A stretch of DNA of 64,000 bases. Source: Flaccisagitta enflata (taxonomy: Eukaryota > Chaetognatha > Sagittoidea > Aphragmophora). This document shows, in pieces, positions 9,822 to 23,256 of the stretch. The notes below the pieces were generated by a model. The model was not told where the DNA came from and ran no database searches. It saw nothing but the letters and a program-made list of their open reading frames with translations. Location of the stretch: positions 12,090,001 to 12,154,000 of the forward strand of contig OZ231127.1 in NCBI GenBank assembly GCA_965153355.1, written 5' to 3'. A program made the translations under genes and the position numbers. Numbering within the stretch: the stretch's first letter is position 1; the number at the start of each line of letters is the position of its first letter.

Positions 9822-10431
9822 GGGTGTGGATGAAAGTTGGCTGCCCTTGCCCACCCGTCCGCAACAATATTGTGACCCCGTGTCACTTGTTGTTTAGAAA
9901 TGGCAAAGGTTTGAAGCAAAAAATCGCTGATTGAAAAAATGGCTAATTTCAATTTTTTTCCAATGAGAAATTCTCATCATTCAGTTTTTGTCAATGATGC
10001 AGCTCAGGATTGTCTGAGCTACTTGTTATGTTGAGCAAATAAAAGAGCTTCAGATTTTTTTTTTTGGCGCCAAAAACAGATTTCTAACTCAATGAGTTTC
10101 ATTTCTATACTAGAATGAAGACAAACAATGAAAATCACAGTGAATATCCCGTTTTTTGACTACCTGTCTTCATCCCAAAGCCTAATCATTGCTTGGATGT
10201 GAAACCCTCCCCAAGAATTCAGCTTTACGAGCTTTTTTCATCCTTCTAACTCAAATTTTAATTAGTCTCATCATAAAATCAAGCCTATGCTAGCCAGAGA
10301 AAAAAAAACAAAAAATCGACCCGATTCATTTGTGTTTTGGTAACTCAGGAAGATTGTTTACAAACACTGAAAATCGACCCGATTAATCGACCAGTCGATT
10401 AGTTCGTGACACCTCTGCTTCTTACATTTTT

Positions 10432-10520
10432 AGTCGCGTGCAAGCAACTCTAACCAGCTATGTTGGTCAGTTGGTTGGTCCGTCTTTCCGTCACACTTGG
10501 CATTTTTGGCGTTTACGGTT
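10432..10520 (+). mobile_element. HINE-like subfamily C fragment
   Basis: After ATTTTT it starts AGTCGCGTGCAAGCAAC, CTCTAACCAGC and a GTTGGTCAGTTGG core, then TCACACTTGGCATTTTTGGCG. No far end was found. It sits seven bases beyond the duplicated flank of the hAT-type element. Confidence 0.65.
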
Positions 10521-11340
10521 GTTTTGTGTTTGTTTTTTTTTGCAATACGCTTGACATTTTTTTTTAATCCTCCGCCAGAGCGGATTCTGGCTGTAATGTA
10601 TAAAACCCAACCCACTCCTTGCCCTAACGCTAACTCTAGCCCTAACAGGGTATGCAAAAAATCTCGCACTGGCCATCATATCTACTGAAAAGACACCTAT
10701 ATTTGGAGAAATTCTTTCAAGTTAATATTCAAAATTAAAAACTAGGTTATTTTTCACACTTTAGATAATGAAAAATAATGAATGGTAGACAGCCAAATAC
10801 ATTTTTAGACTAACAGGGACATAAATAGAAAGTCACAACAGATTTCTGTTTTGGTAAAAAAACATGCATCTTTTGTCTAAATTTGATGGATCACTTTTGA
10901 TGGATCACTTTTGTTAGCTGAATCTCCTCCTAGATGATCTATCTCCCCTTGATACATTTATTCTCAAACATTCTATCTAGGGGCCATAAAAGTTGCAACA
11001 ACCATCCTTTTTGAATAAGAACAGCACTGCAAATAAAATCATGTCAAAATCAAATTTTCTATTTTTTCTTAAGTACATGTCATGGCTATGTATGGAAATT
11101 TTATCAGCTGTTCTTTGTTTCTACTTTTAGCATGACTAACTGAGATACTCTGGTTCAAATTTTAGGTCATGACTCCCATAACAAGTATAGTTTTCAAGCT
11201 AGAGACCAAGTACGAAATTTTATGCTCACTCTGTTAACCCTAAAACCATCCCCAACTCCATCCCCAGCCCTAACCCCACCCCTAACCCTAATAACAAACC
11301 CGCTTAAAAAAAAAATTGAAACAAAAGACGTCTAATGTTC
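10521..11340. other. No recognised gene; C-rich patch
   Basis: AT-rich sequence. Near 10600-10650 and 11234-11292 there are scattered CCCTAAC-like words, which are not tandem. No coding domain. Confidence 0.5.
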
Positions 11341-11344
11341 TTTG

Positions 11345-11623
11345 GAGAATACTCAAACGCGCACACATAAACACACACACACACATGTATCACACGCACA
11401 CACGCGTCACACATATGCACGCATCACACACACCCATCACACACACACATGCATGCATCACGCATCACACACGCACATCACGCATCACACACCTACATCA
11501 CGCATCACACACCTACATCACGCATCACACACCTACATCACGCATCACACACGCATCACGCACACACACGCATCACACACACACGCATCACACACACACA
11601 CGCATCACAAACACACACACACA

Positions 11624-11674
<51 letters not shown>

Positions 11675-11692
11675 GCACGCACACACACATAC
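11345..11692 (+). repeat. (CA)n with ACGCATCACAC variants
   Basis: CA-rich array. The first 230 bases contain a repeated CATCACGCATCACACACCTA unit (about four copies near 11465-11550); the last 85 are nearly pure CA ending in a few GCAC units. Thr-His open frames here are repeat translations. Confidence 0.95.
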
Positions 11693-13499
11693 ACTGGGTA
11701 TTCTCAGAAGCTAAAAAATCATGCGACACTCAAGACAAAACTGCTGAAAATCATCGGCCAGTCTCCTAAAGATCAGCGCACTTGAAAATCCACCCGTTGA
11801 CGACTTTTTAATGGAGAGAAGTTGATTTTCCCATTTTATTCGCGGTAATTGGTGTTTTAAATTTTCAGATAAATCAAATTGCAGTTTCGAGTCTGATTTT
11901 TTAAAAACATTTTTACATGGCCAAACCAAAGTTTTGTGATGATTTTAAGCACATTATCCATAGAATGTAGTGTATCATATCATGACTGTAAAATAGGACC
12001 ACCTCAATAACCGCGAAGTGTTGGGCAGTTAGCAGGAGCAGAGTACCTTGTTAAGCACTAGTAAGGGATCGACTAACCAACTGATTTATAGTACCAAAAT
12101 TTAAAAAAATTTAACAATAAGAAATTTGAATATTGCCCATATTGACTCAATTTTGACCAGTTTTAGGTCATATTTGATGTAAAAATAAGTGAAAGACTCA
12201 TGTGCACGATACGATTACCTTTAATTTAAACTGACTAATTAAAAAAGCAAAAAGAAAAATCAACCAAGCAATGATTGTATGCTTGAAAATGCAGTTTTGG
12301 TCCATTTTGATGTATATTTGACCTGTTTTTTGGCAATTCTGATCCAATTCTTTGTGAAGACTGCTCAGAGTATCATACTTATTGTAGAGCTGGCCAGGTT
12401 CAAGCATTTGGGTACACAATAAGGCAACTTTTCATTGATTGTGTACTAGAAATCGCGATTTCTGCCCATTTTGAATATTTAAGATTTCTTTTTTGTCTTT
12501 AAAGTTAAATATCTTTTAAACGGCTGGCCCAACTTTCTCGCGAGGACAACCAGTCGATTTGTCTGGAAAAACTCTTTATTTTCGTCACCAATTTTTTGTA
12601 TTTATGTCAAAAAATGTCCGAGTTATGGTCTAAAACATGGAGACATGTCATCAACGATTTTTTTGCTGCAAATCTAGCACTATTCTTACCCGCTTATTGT
12701 GCCTAAAAGTGCATCATGAAGGTCGCGATCGACCTATATCATCTCAGTAAGTGTAAATAAGTGCAAACTGACCAAAAAAATCATGATTATTATAATATTT
12801 GATTTGCGTGTCCCCTTACTATTAGAAGGATCAAGCAATTTTCCAAGTTATAACGGCATCTACTGTATCTAGTTACATAACATTCAAAGGCCCAATCACG
12901 ACCCCACACTGTCTCGAGTGGTTCTTATTTAGCGAAAAAAAGGGAGTATTTTTCTCATTGAATACAACCATTGAACAATGTCAATACAAGTGTTCTTGAT
13001 GTGATTGTCAAGTTTCAACTTGCTATGAGCGCATCTAGCATGGATGATATGGTCTCAATGTGCAGAAATTGTGTACATCCCTATGGGAGAGAAAAAAAAA
13101 TTCATTGCCGCCTTTTGCCACGGAAATTTTTACATCACTGTGTGGAGAATTGAATAAGGAACCCAGATATATAGTTTTATGGTACAGTTTTGGCCAGCCT
13201 TTGCGTAAATCCACATGGAAATTTCATTGCAACTCAGCGATCCATTTCTGCTGATGGCGAGCGCCGATCGCGGTGAGTCAAAACAGGGATCATCATTGAT
13301 TCTAGCATCGCGGGTTTGTGTAAACCAGTGGCATTCGCCATTGTATGTTAACTGCTATACAGTTTTATCATAATGAATAAAAATTATGATTATCTATAAG
13401 ATATACATACATTTCTACAAATAAAGATGAGAATATATCATCATGATGACGATGATGCAAATAAAGGTATGTCATAGAAATAAGTTAAGGGATATGGAA
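11693..13499. other. No recognised feature
   Basis: About 1.8 kb of AT-rich sequence without a long frame, array or matched ends. Short frames (12971-13254) lack any domain-like pattern. Diverged phrases such as AAATATCTTTTAAACGG near 12510 recall the arm sequences of the 25350 element family but are too short to call. Confidence 0.45.
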
Positions 13500-14470
13500 A
13501 AAGATTTATCATTTAAGTCAATTTTGTTATTCATGTTATATAAAGTCATTTAAGGTCATTCTAAGTCATTTTAAACTATTTTTGTCATTTCAGTTGTTTT
13601 AGTCATTTTTATCATTTTTATCATTTTAATCATTTTAATCAATTTTGTCTTATTTGTCATTTTAATCATTTTTATCATCTATGTTATTTTTGTCACTTTT
13701 GTCATTTTTAGTTATTTTAGTCATTTTTGTCATTTTTGTCATTTTTGTCATTTTTTTTTTTCATTTTAGTCATTATAATCATTTTAATTATTTTAGTCAT
13801 TTTATTTATTTTAGTCATTTTTATCATTTTTTTTTCATTTTTGTTATTTTAGTCATTTTAGTCATTTTAATCAATTTAGTCATTCTTGTCTTTTTTGTCA
13901 TTTTTGTTATTTTTGTCATTTTTGTCATTTTTATCATTTTAATCATTTTAGTCATTCTTGTTATTTTTTGTCATTCTAGTCATTTTAGTTATTTTTGTCA
14001 TTTTAGTGATTTTTGCCATTTTTGTCATTTTGGTTATTTTTGTTATTTTGATCATTTTTGTCATTTTTGTCATTTTTGTCATTTTTGTTATTTTTGTCAT
14101 TTTTGTCATTTTTGTCATTTTGGTCATTTTGGTCATTTTGGTCATTTTGGTCATTTTTGTCATTTTTGTCATTTTTGTTATTTTTGTTATTTTGATCATT
14201 TTTGTCATTTTTGTCATTTTTGTCATTTTTGTTATTTTTGTCATTTTAGTCATTTTAGTCATTTTTGTCATTTTAGTATTTCTTGTCATTTTCATCATTT
14301 TTGTCATTTCTGTTATTATTGTCATTTTTGTCATTTTAGTTATTTTTGTTGTTTTAAGTCGTTCTAAGTCATTCTACATCATTCCAAGTCATTTTAAGGC
14401 ACTTTAAGTTAATTTTGTCATTTTAGTCAATTTTGTCATTTTTGTCATTTTAAGGCATTTTATATCATTC
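13500..14470 (+). repeat. Long 9-bp-periodic array (GTCATTTTT/GTCATTTTA)
   Basis: Nearly 1 kb of GTCATTTTT, GTCATTTTA, GTTATTTTT and GTCATTTTG variants. The central 14040-14330 is the most regular. Because nine is a multiple of three, both strands read open (Phe-Val-Ile on one, Met-Thr-Lys on the other). These are not genes. Confidence 0.95.
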
Positions 14471-14795
14471 ATTTGAAGTCTTTAAATTTTTTTAAGTTTT
14501 GCATGCAAAAAAATTTTATGAATAGAAAAAAAATTCAAATGAGCCAAGTTAAAGTGAATTACAGAGTGCGGTTCACACTGAAATTAGTTCTCAATCATCA
14601 AGAGAAGAAGAGAAGCTGAAGAGTTGTTAGGCGGAGTAAAGAAGATGAGGAGGGGGCTAACTTTTGGATGCTCTTTTATAAATCATTGCAAGTTCCTGCA
14701 GAAACAATCACGGGGACATCTATGAACACTTAAAAGAAATACAATTGGTTTTTTTGCCAACATAAGTCATTTGCATTCCTTGAGTCGCTCAGCAT

Positions 14796-15509
14796 TCATA
14801 GTGCGTTGCAAGCCAAACCGTCACAGGATATACCGAAACTGCTCTTTTGTTCGATTCCTTTGTCAACTCTTCCTTTTTGAAAAGACGTCACATTTGCCTT
14901 TAATTTTGGAATGTAAGAACGTGCAAAAGTCGAGGCGTGGGGCAAATTGTAGCGAGGATCCATGGTGTTCATGTGATTTTTGAAACCACTTCGATTTACC
15001 GTATTTGTGGGCATAGCATCAGCGCAAATCATCTGAGCGATCGAATTGGTAATTTGGATTTGACGTGGATCATCGCGGGAGTATCTGGATTTCACACATT
15101 GTTCTATTTTTTGTTGCTTTTTTGGGGCCCCGTCATCTGCTGGGTCTCTCTTTCTCTTTCTGTTCTTGACTCTTTCCTCCTTTAAAGCCGATAAGTCTTG
15201 AAAAATCTTCCACGCATTGTATTTCGACATGAAATTGTGATGACGACGGAGATGATGTGACATGTTGCCTGTTGAAGAGTCTTTTTGTGCGATGGTTGTT
15301 TTGCAGATTTGACAAGCGACTTCATTTCCGTTTCCCGTTCTGGCGTAAAATATCCACACAGGGCTGGAAATGTTTGTCGAATCCTCTCTGTACTCGGTTT
15401 TTTTTTCTTGAAAATCCATGATTTTGATTGTTTTTGGTTGGCAATTGAGAGATAAATTTGGTCTGAGGTACAAAGAATGATTAAATGAATAGTAAGATTT
15501 ATATGCCAA
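14796..15509 (-). pseudogene. hAT transposase N-terminal fragment with BED zinc finger
   Basis: A 237-codon frame. Residues 52-91 form a BED finger: Trp52, Cys66-x2-Cys69, then a His-rich HHLRRHH segment (85-91) giving the two zinc-binding histidines. A basic stretch follows (about 115-133, NRKRKRDP...KKQQK). Residues 175-203 (SGFKNHMNTMDPRYNLP then TFARSYIPKL) match the conserved region between finger and catalytic core in ZBED/hAT proteins. The likely start is Met31 (15419). The frame stops just after a CDGLACNAL stretch, where the first catalytic Asp region of the RNase H-like domain would begin, and no continuation is found downstream, so this is a truncated copy. In life such a protein binds transposon ends through the finger and cuts and pastes DNA. 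No matching terminal repeats are visible on either side. Confidence 0.8.
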
Positions 15510-16109
15510 TGTTCGTGGATGCGCGATTTAAATCGAGTAAATCAAGTGAGGAAACGCAAAAAAAGGTTCAGAAATTACTAGACTAAAACAGTTAAATGAA
15601 AAACGATGTTTCTTGTACGAAAAGGTTTGTTTTGTTTTTTGTTTTTTGTTTTTTTTTTTCGAAAAAAAAAAAAGAGTGGAAGCAAAAGACACATTCAGGC
15701 ATCATAAAATGGTGTTTTTAAATCAGTAGTCGAGTAACATGAACATTTTCGTTTAAATCAATTATCATTCAATCTAGTTACGAAGCAGGCTTTGAGATTC
15801 AAAGAAAGATGATATCCTTACGTTTCAAGTCATGTTTGGTAAATGAATCGATATGATAAGTTTGTCAACAGCACAGCATTCTGAAGTCAATCTTGATCAT
15901 ATCTCGCTCAGAAAGTTTTGGCCTTTGGGTGATTGTTTTATCTTCACCGCGGCAATTCATTGTCTCTATCTTTCTCTGTAGCTCCATTCATCGAAGCGCG
16001 ACTTTTACCCACTCAATCACTTTCCTCTCTCACTTCTTTGTCCCTTGGTTTGGAGGTCAATCGACCTGCTTTTGTTTAACTCGCTTTTCTTTCTCTTTCT
16101 ATCCATTTA

Positions 16110-16113
<4 letters not shown>
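15510..16113. other. Upstream flank of the hAT fragment
   Basis: AT-rich, with an A/T homopolymer stretch near 15630-15675. No hAT terminal repeat and no other coding frame recognised. Confidence 0.45.
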
Positions 16114-16371
<258 letters not shown>

Positions 16372-16420
16372 TATTTCTCATTTTCTCTCTTGGAATACGG
16401 CGGTGTGCCGAGGGATGAAA

Positions 16421-16510
16421 AAACAAGGCAAAGTGGGACAATAAGGTGCACCAACAGCCCGACCGACCGACCAACGGACATAGCCAGTTATAGAGGTGCT
16501 TTGTCGCACT
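16421..16510 (-). mobile_element. HINE-like element, subfamily B, internally deleted
   Basis: Minus strand: CAGTGCGACAAAGCACC, CTCTATAACTGGCTATGTCC, GTTGGTCGGTCGGTCGGGC, then directly GGTGCACC and TTGCCTTGTT. The CATTCGTTCGACGATC segment present in other B copies is missing. Confidence 0.85.
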
Positions 16511-16854
16511 GAAGAAATTTTACTTCTGTCTAATCCATACCGTCCCTTTGTGCTTGTTTACCAGAGATACAGGGTGAAACTGTGACCAAAACGGAGAGAC
16601 TCGTTTCAGTGTTTATATCGCGTCGACGTTACATCATATGTGAAAAAAAATGATCATAAGTTATTTTTTAACAAAACATTCTTGATTATAAAAATATGTA
16701 AGTGCTTTTATTTGGAGACTGAATAAGGATAAATAATCAAATAATATGAAATCAAAATCCAAATATGAAATATCAAAAGATGAAATATCAATTGTAAAAA
16801 AAAGGAAAAAAAGAAAATTTAATCAAAGATTAAAAGTAAAAATCAAAATATGAT
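16511..16854. other. No recognised feature
   Basis: AT-rich flank that grades into the A-rich array. Confidence 0.5.
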
Positions 16855-16994
16855 TCATGAAAAAAAAATAGAAAAATGAATGGTGAAAAATGAAAAGTGA
16901 AAAATGAAAAATGAAAAGTGAAAAGTGAAAAGTGAAAAGTGAAAAGTGAAAAGTGAAAAGTGAAAAATGAAAAATGAAAAATAAAAAATAAAAT

Positions 16995-17025
<31 letters not shown>

Positions 17026-17330
17026 TAAAAAATAAAAATAAAAATAAAATAAAATAAAAAATAAAAATAAAAATAAAAATAAAATAAAATAAAAAAAAAA
17101 TAAAAAATAAAAATAAAATAAAATAAAAAAAAAAATAAAAAATAAAATAAAAAAATAAAATAAAAATAAAAAATAAAAAATAAAATAAAAAATAAAAAAT
17201 AAAAAATAAAAAATAAAAAATAAAAAATAAAAAATGAAAAGTGAAAAGTGAAAGATCAAAAATAAAAAGTGAATAATGATAAATGAAAGATGAAAAATGA
17301 AATATGAAAAATGAAGAAAAAAATAAACAA
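16855..17330 (+). repeat. A-rich array (AAAAATAAAA / GTGAAAAATGAAAA)
   Basis: Quasi-periodic GTGAAAA and TGAAAA units at both ends surround an (AAAAATA)n centre at 16980-17235. The Phe-rich minus-strand frame is an artefact. Confidence 0.95.
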
Positions 17331-18878
17331 AATCATTATCAATAGTGAATATACATATGTATATATATACTCTTTTTTTTCAGTTTTTTTTTCAAATGAT
17401 CACAATATTTCCATGATGAACAAAAAAGATAAACAAAAAATGAAAGCAATGACAACAATTAATAACGCCTTTGATAACGCCACATAGACGCCAAGATGGC
17501 GTTACGTTGCCATGGTGAATACCGCATATCGCGTTACTACAGAAGTCGGTATGCAATGGGTTGCTCATCAGATTATCAATGAAACTCACCGATGATCCAT
17601 GAACGATACTCCATCACTTCATGTGTAGTGAAACAAGCTTACGAAATATATTTATGTGTACTGTGGATCACATAGATACATGCGCATATATATACAAGAG
17701 AACAGAGAGAAAAAAAATATCAACGGGCCAAGTCATGAGAATGATTGAAGTTTTCAGTCCATCTACTTTGTTACTACTTTTTTTCCCTCACTTTTTTTAC
17801 TTACTTTATCTTTTTTTTTTCCTTCAGCTGTCTTTTTATTCATTTGCATTTAATCTATTTCGTTGTTCTTTTTTCACAGACAAAAAATAATAAGCGTGTG
17901 AGTCAAAGTTGATAAATGTTATCGTCGAGTACAGACGAGAGAGAAAGGACCAAAAAATTGAGAAAAAAAAATATTTTCTTTGGTTCGATTTCAATGATTC
18001 TGACTTTATTTTTTTCATTATCATTTGGGATACGGCCCCCAAATTGTAACGAAGATCTCCTGTCAACACAAACATTTCCAATCCAGCGAACGAAAAAAAA
18101 AATCATCTATCAGTATAACACTGGCCAATGTCTGAAAATAGTTGGCATTCGATTAACCAGGACAATCACTCGAAAATCACTGGAAAATTTCAACATTTGC
18201 CTTTTACGATTGACATGGTAAACCAAGAAATCTAACAATCTGACAATCTAACATTCTTTCATTTATCACAAGCGACGGAGCACACAAAAAACGTCCCAAT
18301 TGATACTACTAATTTACGCAATTGTGATTAAAAAATCATTTTCTACTGAGACGACATTGCTCATTGCATTATCTATTTCCGAGTACCTATTGCTCCGGCA
18401 ACGGGAACTGAAGACAATCTAATGTAATCAGATTCAAGGTTGTATGGGGTAGGAAGGGGGTGTTGGAGGGGGTGTTGGGGGAGGGGGTGGAGAGGGTGCA
18501 AAGGAGATAGAGGAGGCGTCTTTTGTTGAAACCTTTCTTTCTCTTCGCTCGATTCTTTGTTTGCCTTCCATCTCAAATTTTACTTTTTTTCAACAATTTC
18601 ATAAACTGGTAATTCTAGATTTCTTTCCCTAGACGATACAAGGCGAGATTTGGGGGCAGCTGGTGGTGGATTTCCTTCACTATTTCCGAGCCTAGCCTCT
18701 TTTTAAACATCCATTTTTCAAAGAATACTTGTTTAGAAAGAAGAAAAAGAATAAGAAAGTAATGATTAATCTGTAGTCTACGATCAATTTATAGCTGGAT
18801 CGTAGCCAAATGCGTACACCATCCAAATCCCCACCCAATTGTTCAATCTGTCTTCCTTCGTTCTCCCTTCTTACATTC

Positions 18879-18879
<1 letters not shown>
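17331..18879. other. No recognised feature
   Basis: About 1.5 kb. Contains a G-rich GGGGGTGTTGGAGGGGG patch at 18450-18495 and poly-T/poly-A stretches. Short frames (17392-18576) show no domain. Confidence 0.45.
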
Positions 18880-19680
<801 letters not shown>

Positions 19681-20073
19681 GCATTGAAAACTTCTTCCTT
19701 CCTCCTCCGCTCCGTCATTCCTTACCTTTGTCAAGGGCTTTGCCATCAAAAGACATGAATGAAGGAATCAGACCTTTTCCATCAAGCATAATGAGAAGCT
19801 TTTCAGAATGAAATTCAAAAAGCTCTCAAAAAGGACATTAAGAAAGGACATTACGGGGAACCTATAAAACTTGAAGGCCTAAACCTTGTCACGCATCGTT
19901 TTAACCTATGGGAGTGGGAGGCGGTACTTAGTGAGTAGGGAGTTTGTGAGTGATGTTTTCACTCTGATATCAGTCACTGACGCTGCAAGAGGGAACTGCG
20001 TTGGAGTGGGAAAGTGATGTATGCAGAATGGGGTTCCTGTTTATGAAGTGTTCTGTTAACAGTGATTGTTTTT
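19681..20073. other. No recognised feature
   Basis: Ordinary mixed sequence between the array and a HINE-like copy. No gene seen. Confidence 0.5.
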
Positions 20074-20192
20074 AGGTGCGCCAAAGCACCTCTATGTTAG
20101 GCTGTGTCCGTCGGTCGGTCGGTCAGTTGTTCGAGTAACTCATTCGTTCGACGATCCACCCGGCGCACCATATTGGCCTACTTGGCCTTGTT
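20074..20192 (+). mobile_element. HINE-like element, subfamily B, compensated variant
   Basis: After T5: AGGTGCGCCAAAGCACC, CTCTATGTTAGGCTGTGTCC, GTCGGTCGGTCGGTCAG, CATTCGTTCGACGATCC, then GGCGCACC and TTGGCCTTGTT. The opening arm reads GGTGCGCC where the 9547 copy has GGTGCGAC, and the far mate has changed in step (GGCGCACC against GTCGCACC). Confidence 0.92.
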
Positions 20193-20269
20193 CTTAAGCG
20201 ACTGCCTAAAAGGGTGTCTTCGTAGATCGGGAGGTCCGCAAGCGACTTTATGGTAGAGAATTGGAAGCG

Positions 20270-20376
20270 TTAGATCGCTTCTTATTTGTTGGGTGGTATA
20301 ACCACTAGCATTTGAACTGCAAAATAGAAGCGGAAGCGGTAGAAGCGGTATGAAAATCGACCGCTTCCACATCCCT
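20270..20376. mobile_element. End of a hAT-type MITE (GCTTCCACATCCCTA family)
   Basis: Matches the right half of the complete element at 52580-52715: CTAGCATTTGAACTG, GAAGCGGAAGCGG, GAAAATCGACCGCTTCCAC and ATCCCTA. The left end is absent, possibly lost at the HINE-like copy just upstream. Confidence 0.75.
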
Positions 20377-20435
20377 ACTTATCGGTCGTGTACTCTTAGT
20401 TTAAAACACGTGACATTCGAGTCTCGTATTATAAA

Positions 20436-20812
20436 GTCTAATCAGGTACTTGCAAAAGACAAAGTATAGTTAAAAAGGGGGCAGGTTACGATGTGATTCG
20501 AGGATTGTATCATTCGAGTCTAATCAGGTACTTGCTAAAGACAAAGTAGTTGAAGAGAGGGGGCAGGTTACAATGTGATTTGAGGATTGTATCATTCGAG
20601 TCTAATCAGGTATTTGCTAAAGAAACAGTAGTCGAAGAGAGGGGGCAGGTTACAATGTGATTCGAGGATTGTATCATTCAAGTCTAATCAGGTTCTTGCT
20701 TAAGACACAGTAGTTGAAGAGAGGGGGCAGGTTACGATGTGATTCAACAATCGCTTAAGACAAAGTAGTTGAAGAGAGGGCGGGGTACGATGTGATTCGA
20801 GGATTGCATCAT
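20436..20812 (+). repeat. 82-bp tandem repeat, about 4.5 units
   Basis: GTCTAATCAGGT recurs at 20436, 20518, 20600 and 20682, exactly 82 bases apart. Units share GAAGAGAGGGGGCAGGTTAC and ATGTGATTCGAGGATTG. The last partial unit has a deletion. Confidence 0.95.
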
Positions 20813-21989
<1,177 letters not shown>

Positions 21990-22205
21990 GTGTACGTGTA
22001 CGTGTACGTGTACGTGTACGTGCACGTGTACGTCTAAAAGCGGGCATGTCCTTCCGTCGGTCCGTCCATCACGCCTGGTATAAAAATCTAAGAGTCAGCT
22101 AATCATTTTACACGTGCTCCTGCCCAAATGCTTTGTTCACCTTTTTTATCACCGCCCCTGCCCACCCGTGAAACATTCGATAGCCGTGTAAGTACGGTCT
22201 GTTTA
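21990..22205 (+). mobile_element. Degenerate HINE-like C copy beside a (CGTGTA)n array
   Basis: A CGTGTA hexamer array (21990-22035) is followed by a GTCGGTCCGTCC core, GTGCTCCTGCCCAAATGCTT, GCCCCTGCCCACCCG and TAGCCGTGTAAG, all C-subfamily landmarks. The hairpin end is replaced by the hexamer array, and no clean CTTGTT end is present. Confidence 0.6.
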
Positions 22206-22688
22206 TTCAACGCCTTCCTGCCTCCTAGTTCCAGTTGGCTTGAAAGCAGTAGTCCTCTAAAAGTCTTACTTTTCCTTTCCTAACTGTTTGCCAGCTGCTG
22301 CATCCAAACTCCATTTCGTCCATTTTTGGGCTAATTGCTCATGTTTTCCCATGGCCCATTTTTGTTCCATACTAAATTTTATCCTAATAGTAGCGACAGA
22401 AAATATGATACAGAACTTTTTGACACTATCTATTGATTTATTGACAACTTTGGTTATTATTCAATATCATACAATACATCATCTGAAAGTTCATCAAAAG
22501 TACTTCAAAAGCTAACTTGGTGCGAGTTGGTCAGTCCTTTGGTTTGGCCTCAGTATTGAGTTGAAGAATGGTGGTTTTAATTTTGCTACACAGGATTTGA
22601 ATTTATATAAAAGAACTTTGCGTCTGTTTTTTACTAATCCAGCTTAAATAACCTTAGAAAAATAAAAAAAGGCCATGGTTTTCAAATA
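22206..22688. other. No recognised feature
   Basis: AT-rich flank of the TA-flanked element. No gene seen. Confidence 0.5.
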
Positions 22689-23256
22689 CAGTCGAGCTTC
22701 ACTAGAGCGCACCCGCTAATAAGGCATCCCTCGCATCAAGGCATGATTTGAAAAGTCCCAACTTTTCTTTATTTATTTCTTTGTTAATAAGCCCCGCATA
22801 TAAGGCACCCGCCAACTAGGCAAATTTCACTATAGCGCATGAAAAATGGGGTTTTTGATGAATATTTTGCTCGCTTTGAAGGCATCTGACAAATTAAGTG
22901 TTTTTGGGACGAGGAGGTGGATAAGTTAATGGTAAAAGAGTGGGCAAAAGACGGAGAAATACCAATGAGAGCGATGACGATGATGAAGAGGAATATCGAT
23001 GATGATAGAGGCATACCGATGATGTAGAGGAGCACCGATAATTATGATGAAGAGGATGTGAAAGAAACAGGGAGAGGCTAAATGAAATGAAGGGGAGAGG
23101 AGGGAGATGATGACAATGAGGAGTGGAAAGTCGATTAGCCGATGAATCCATGCCAATCAAAGAGCGATGATGCCATGATAGTGTGTGAATGACATTTTTA
23201 ACCACTTTATGCCTTCGGAGTAATAGGTATGAGAATGGTCGCTACCATGATGGTGG

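Larger units (their letters stand above)
8937..9891 (+). mobile_element. HINE-like element, subfamily A2, enlarged by nesting
   Basis: Starts AGTTGCGGACACGC (second stem arm partly mutated) and CTATAAGAGG, then a GTCC/GTCG core and GAGCATGAGTCGAAAAGTGG. It ends CACCCGTCCGCAAC, then the GTGAC-GTCAC stem and TTGTT. The copy at 25065 shows the undisturbed form, so the palindrome at 9081-9821 is a later insertion. The related locus at 42.87 kb reads across the insertion point without it. Confidence 0.85.
8471..10417. mobile_element. Non-autonomous hAT-type element with nested insertions
   Basis: Flanked by an exact 8-bp direct repeat, CTTCTTAC (8463-8470 and 10418-10425). Left end CATAGATGTAACGAACTA; right end, reverse-complemented, CAGAGGTGTCACGAACTA; both lead into ATCGACC-rich sequence. 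hAT elements make 8-bp target duplications and have short imperfect inverted ends like these. No transposase frame is present. Of the 1947 bases, 955 are a nested HINE-like element (8937-9891). Internal sequence on both sides of that insertion (8830-8936 and 9892-10060) resembles 42755-43080. Confidence 0.8.

Noticed and set aside
11234-11292. CCCTAA words suggesting an interstitial telomere repeat
   Set aside because: Words are scattered and mixed with CCATCCCC and CCACCCC. There is no tandem array.
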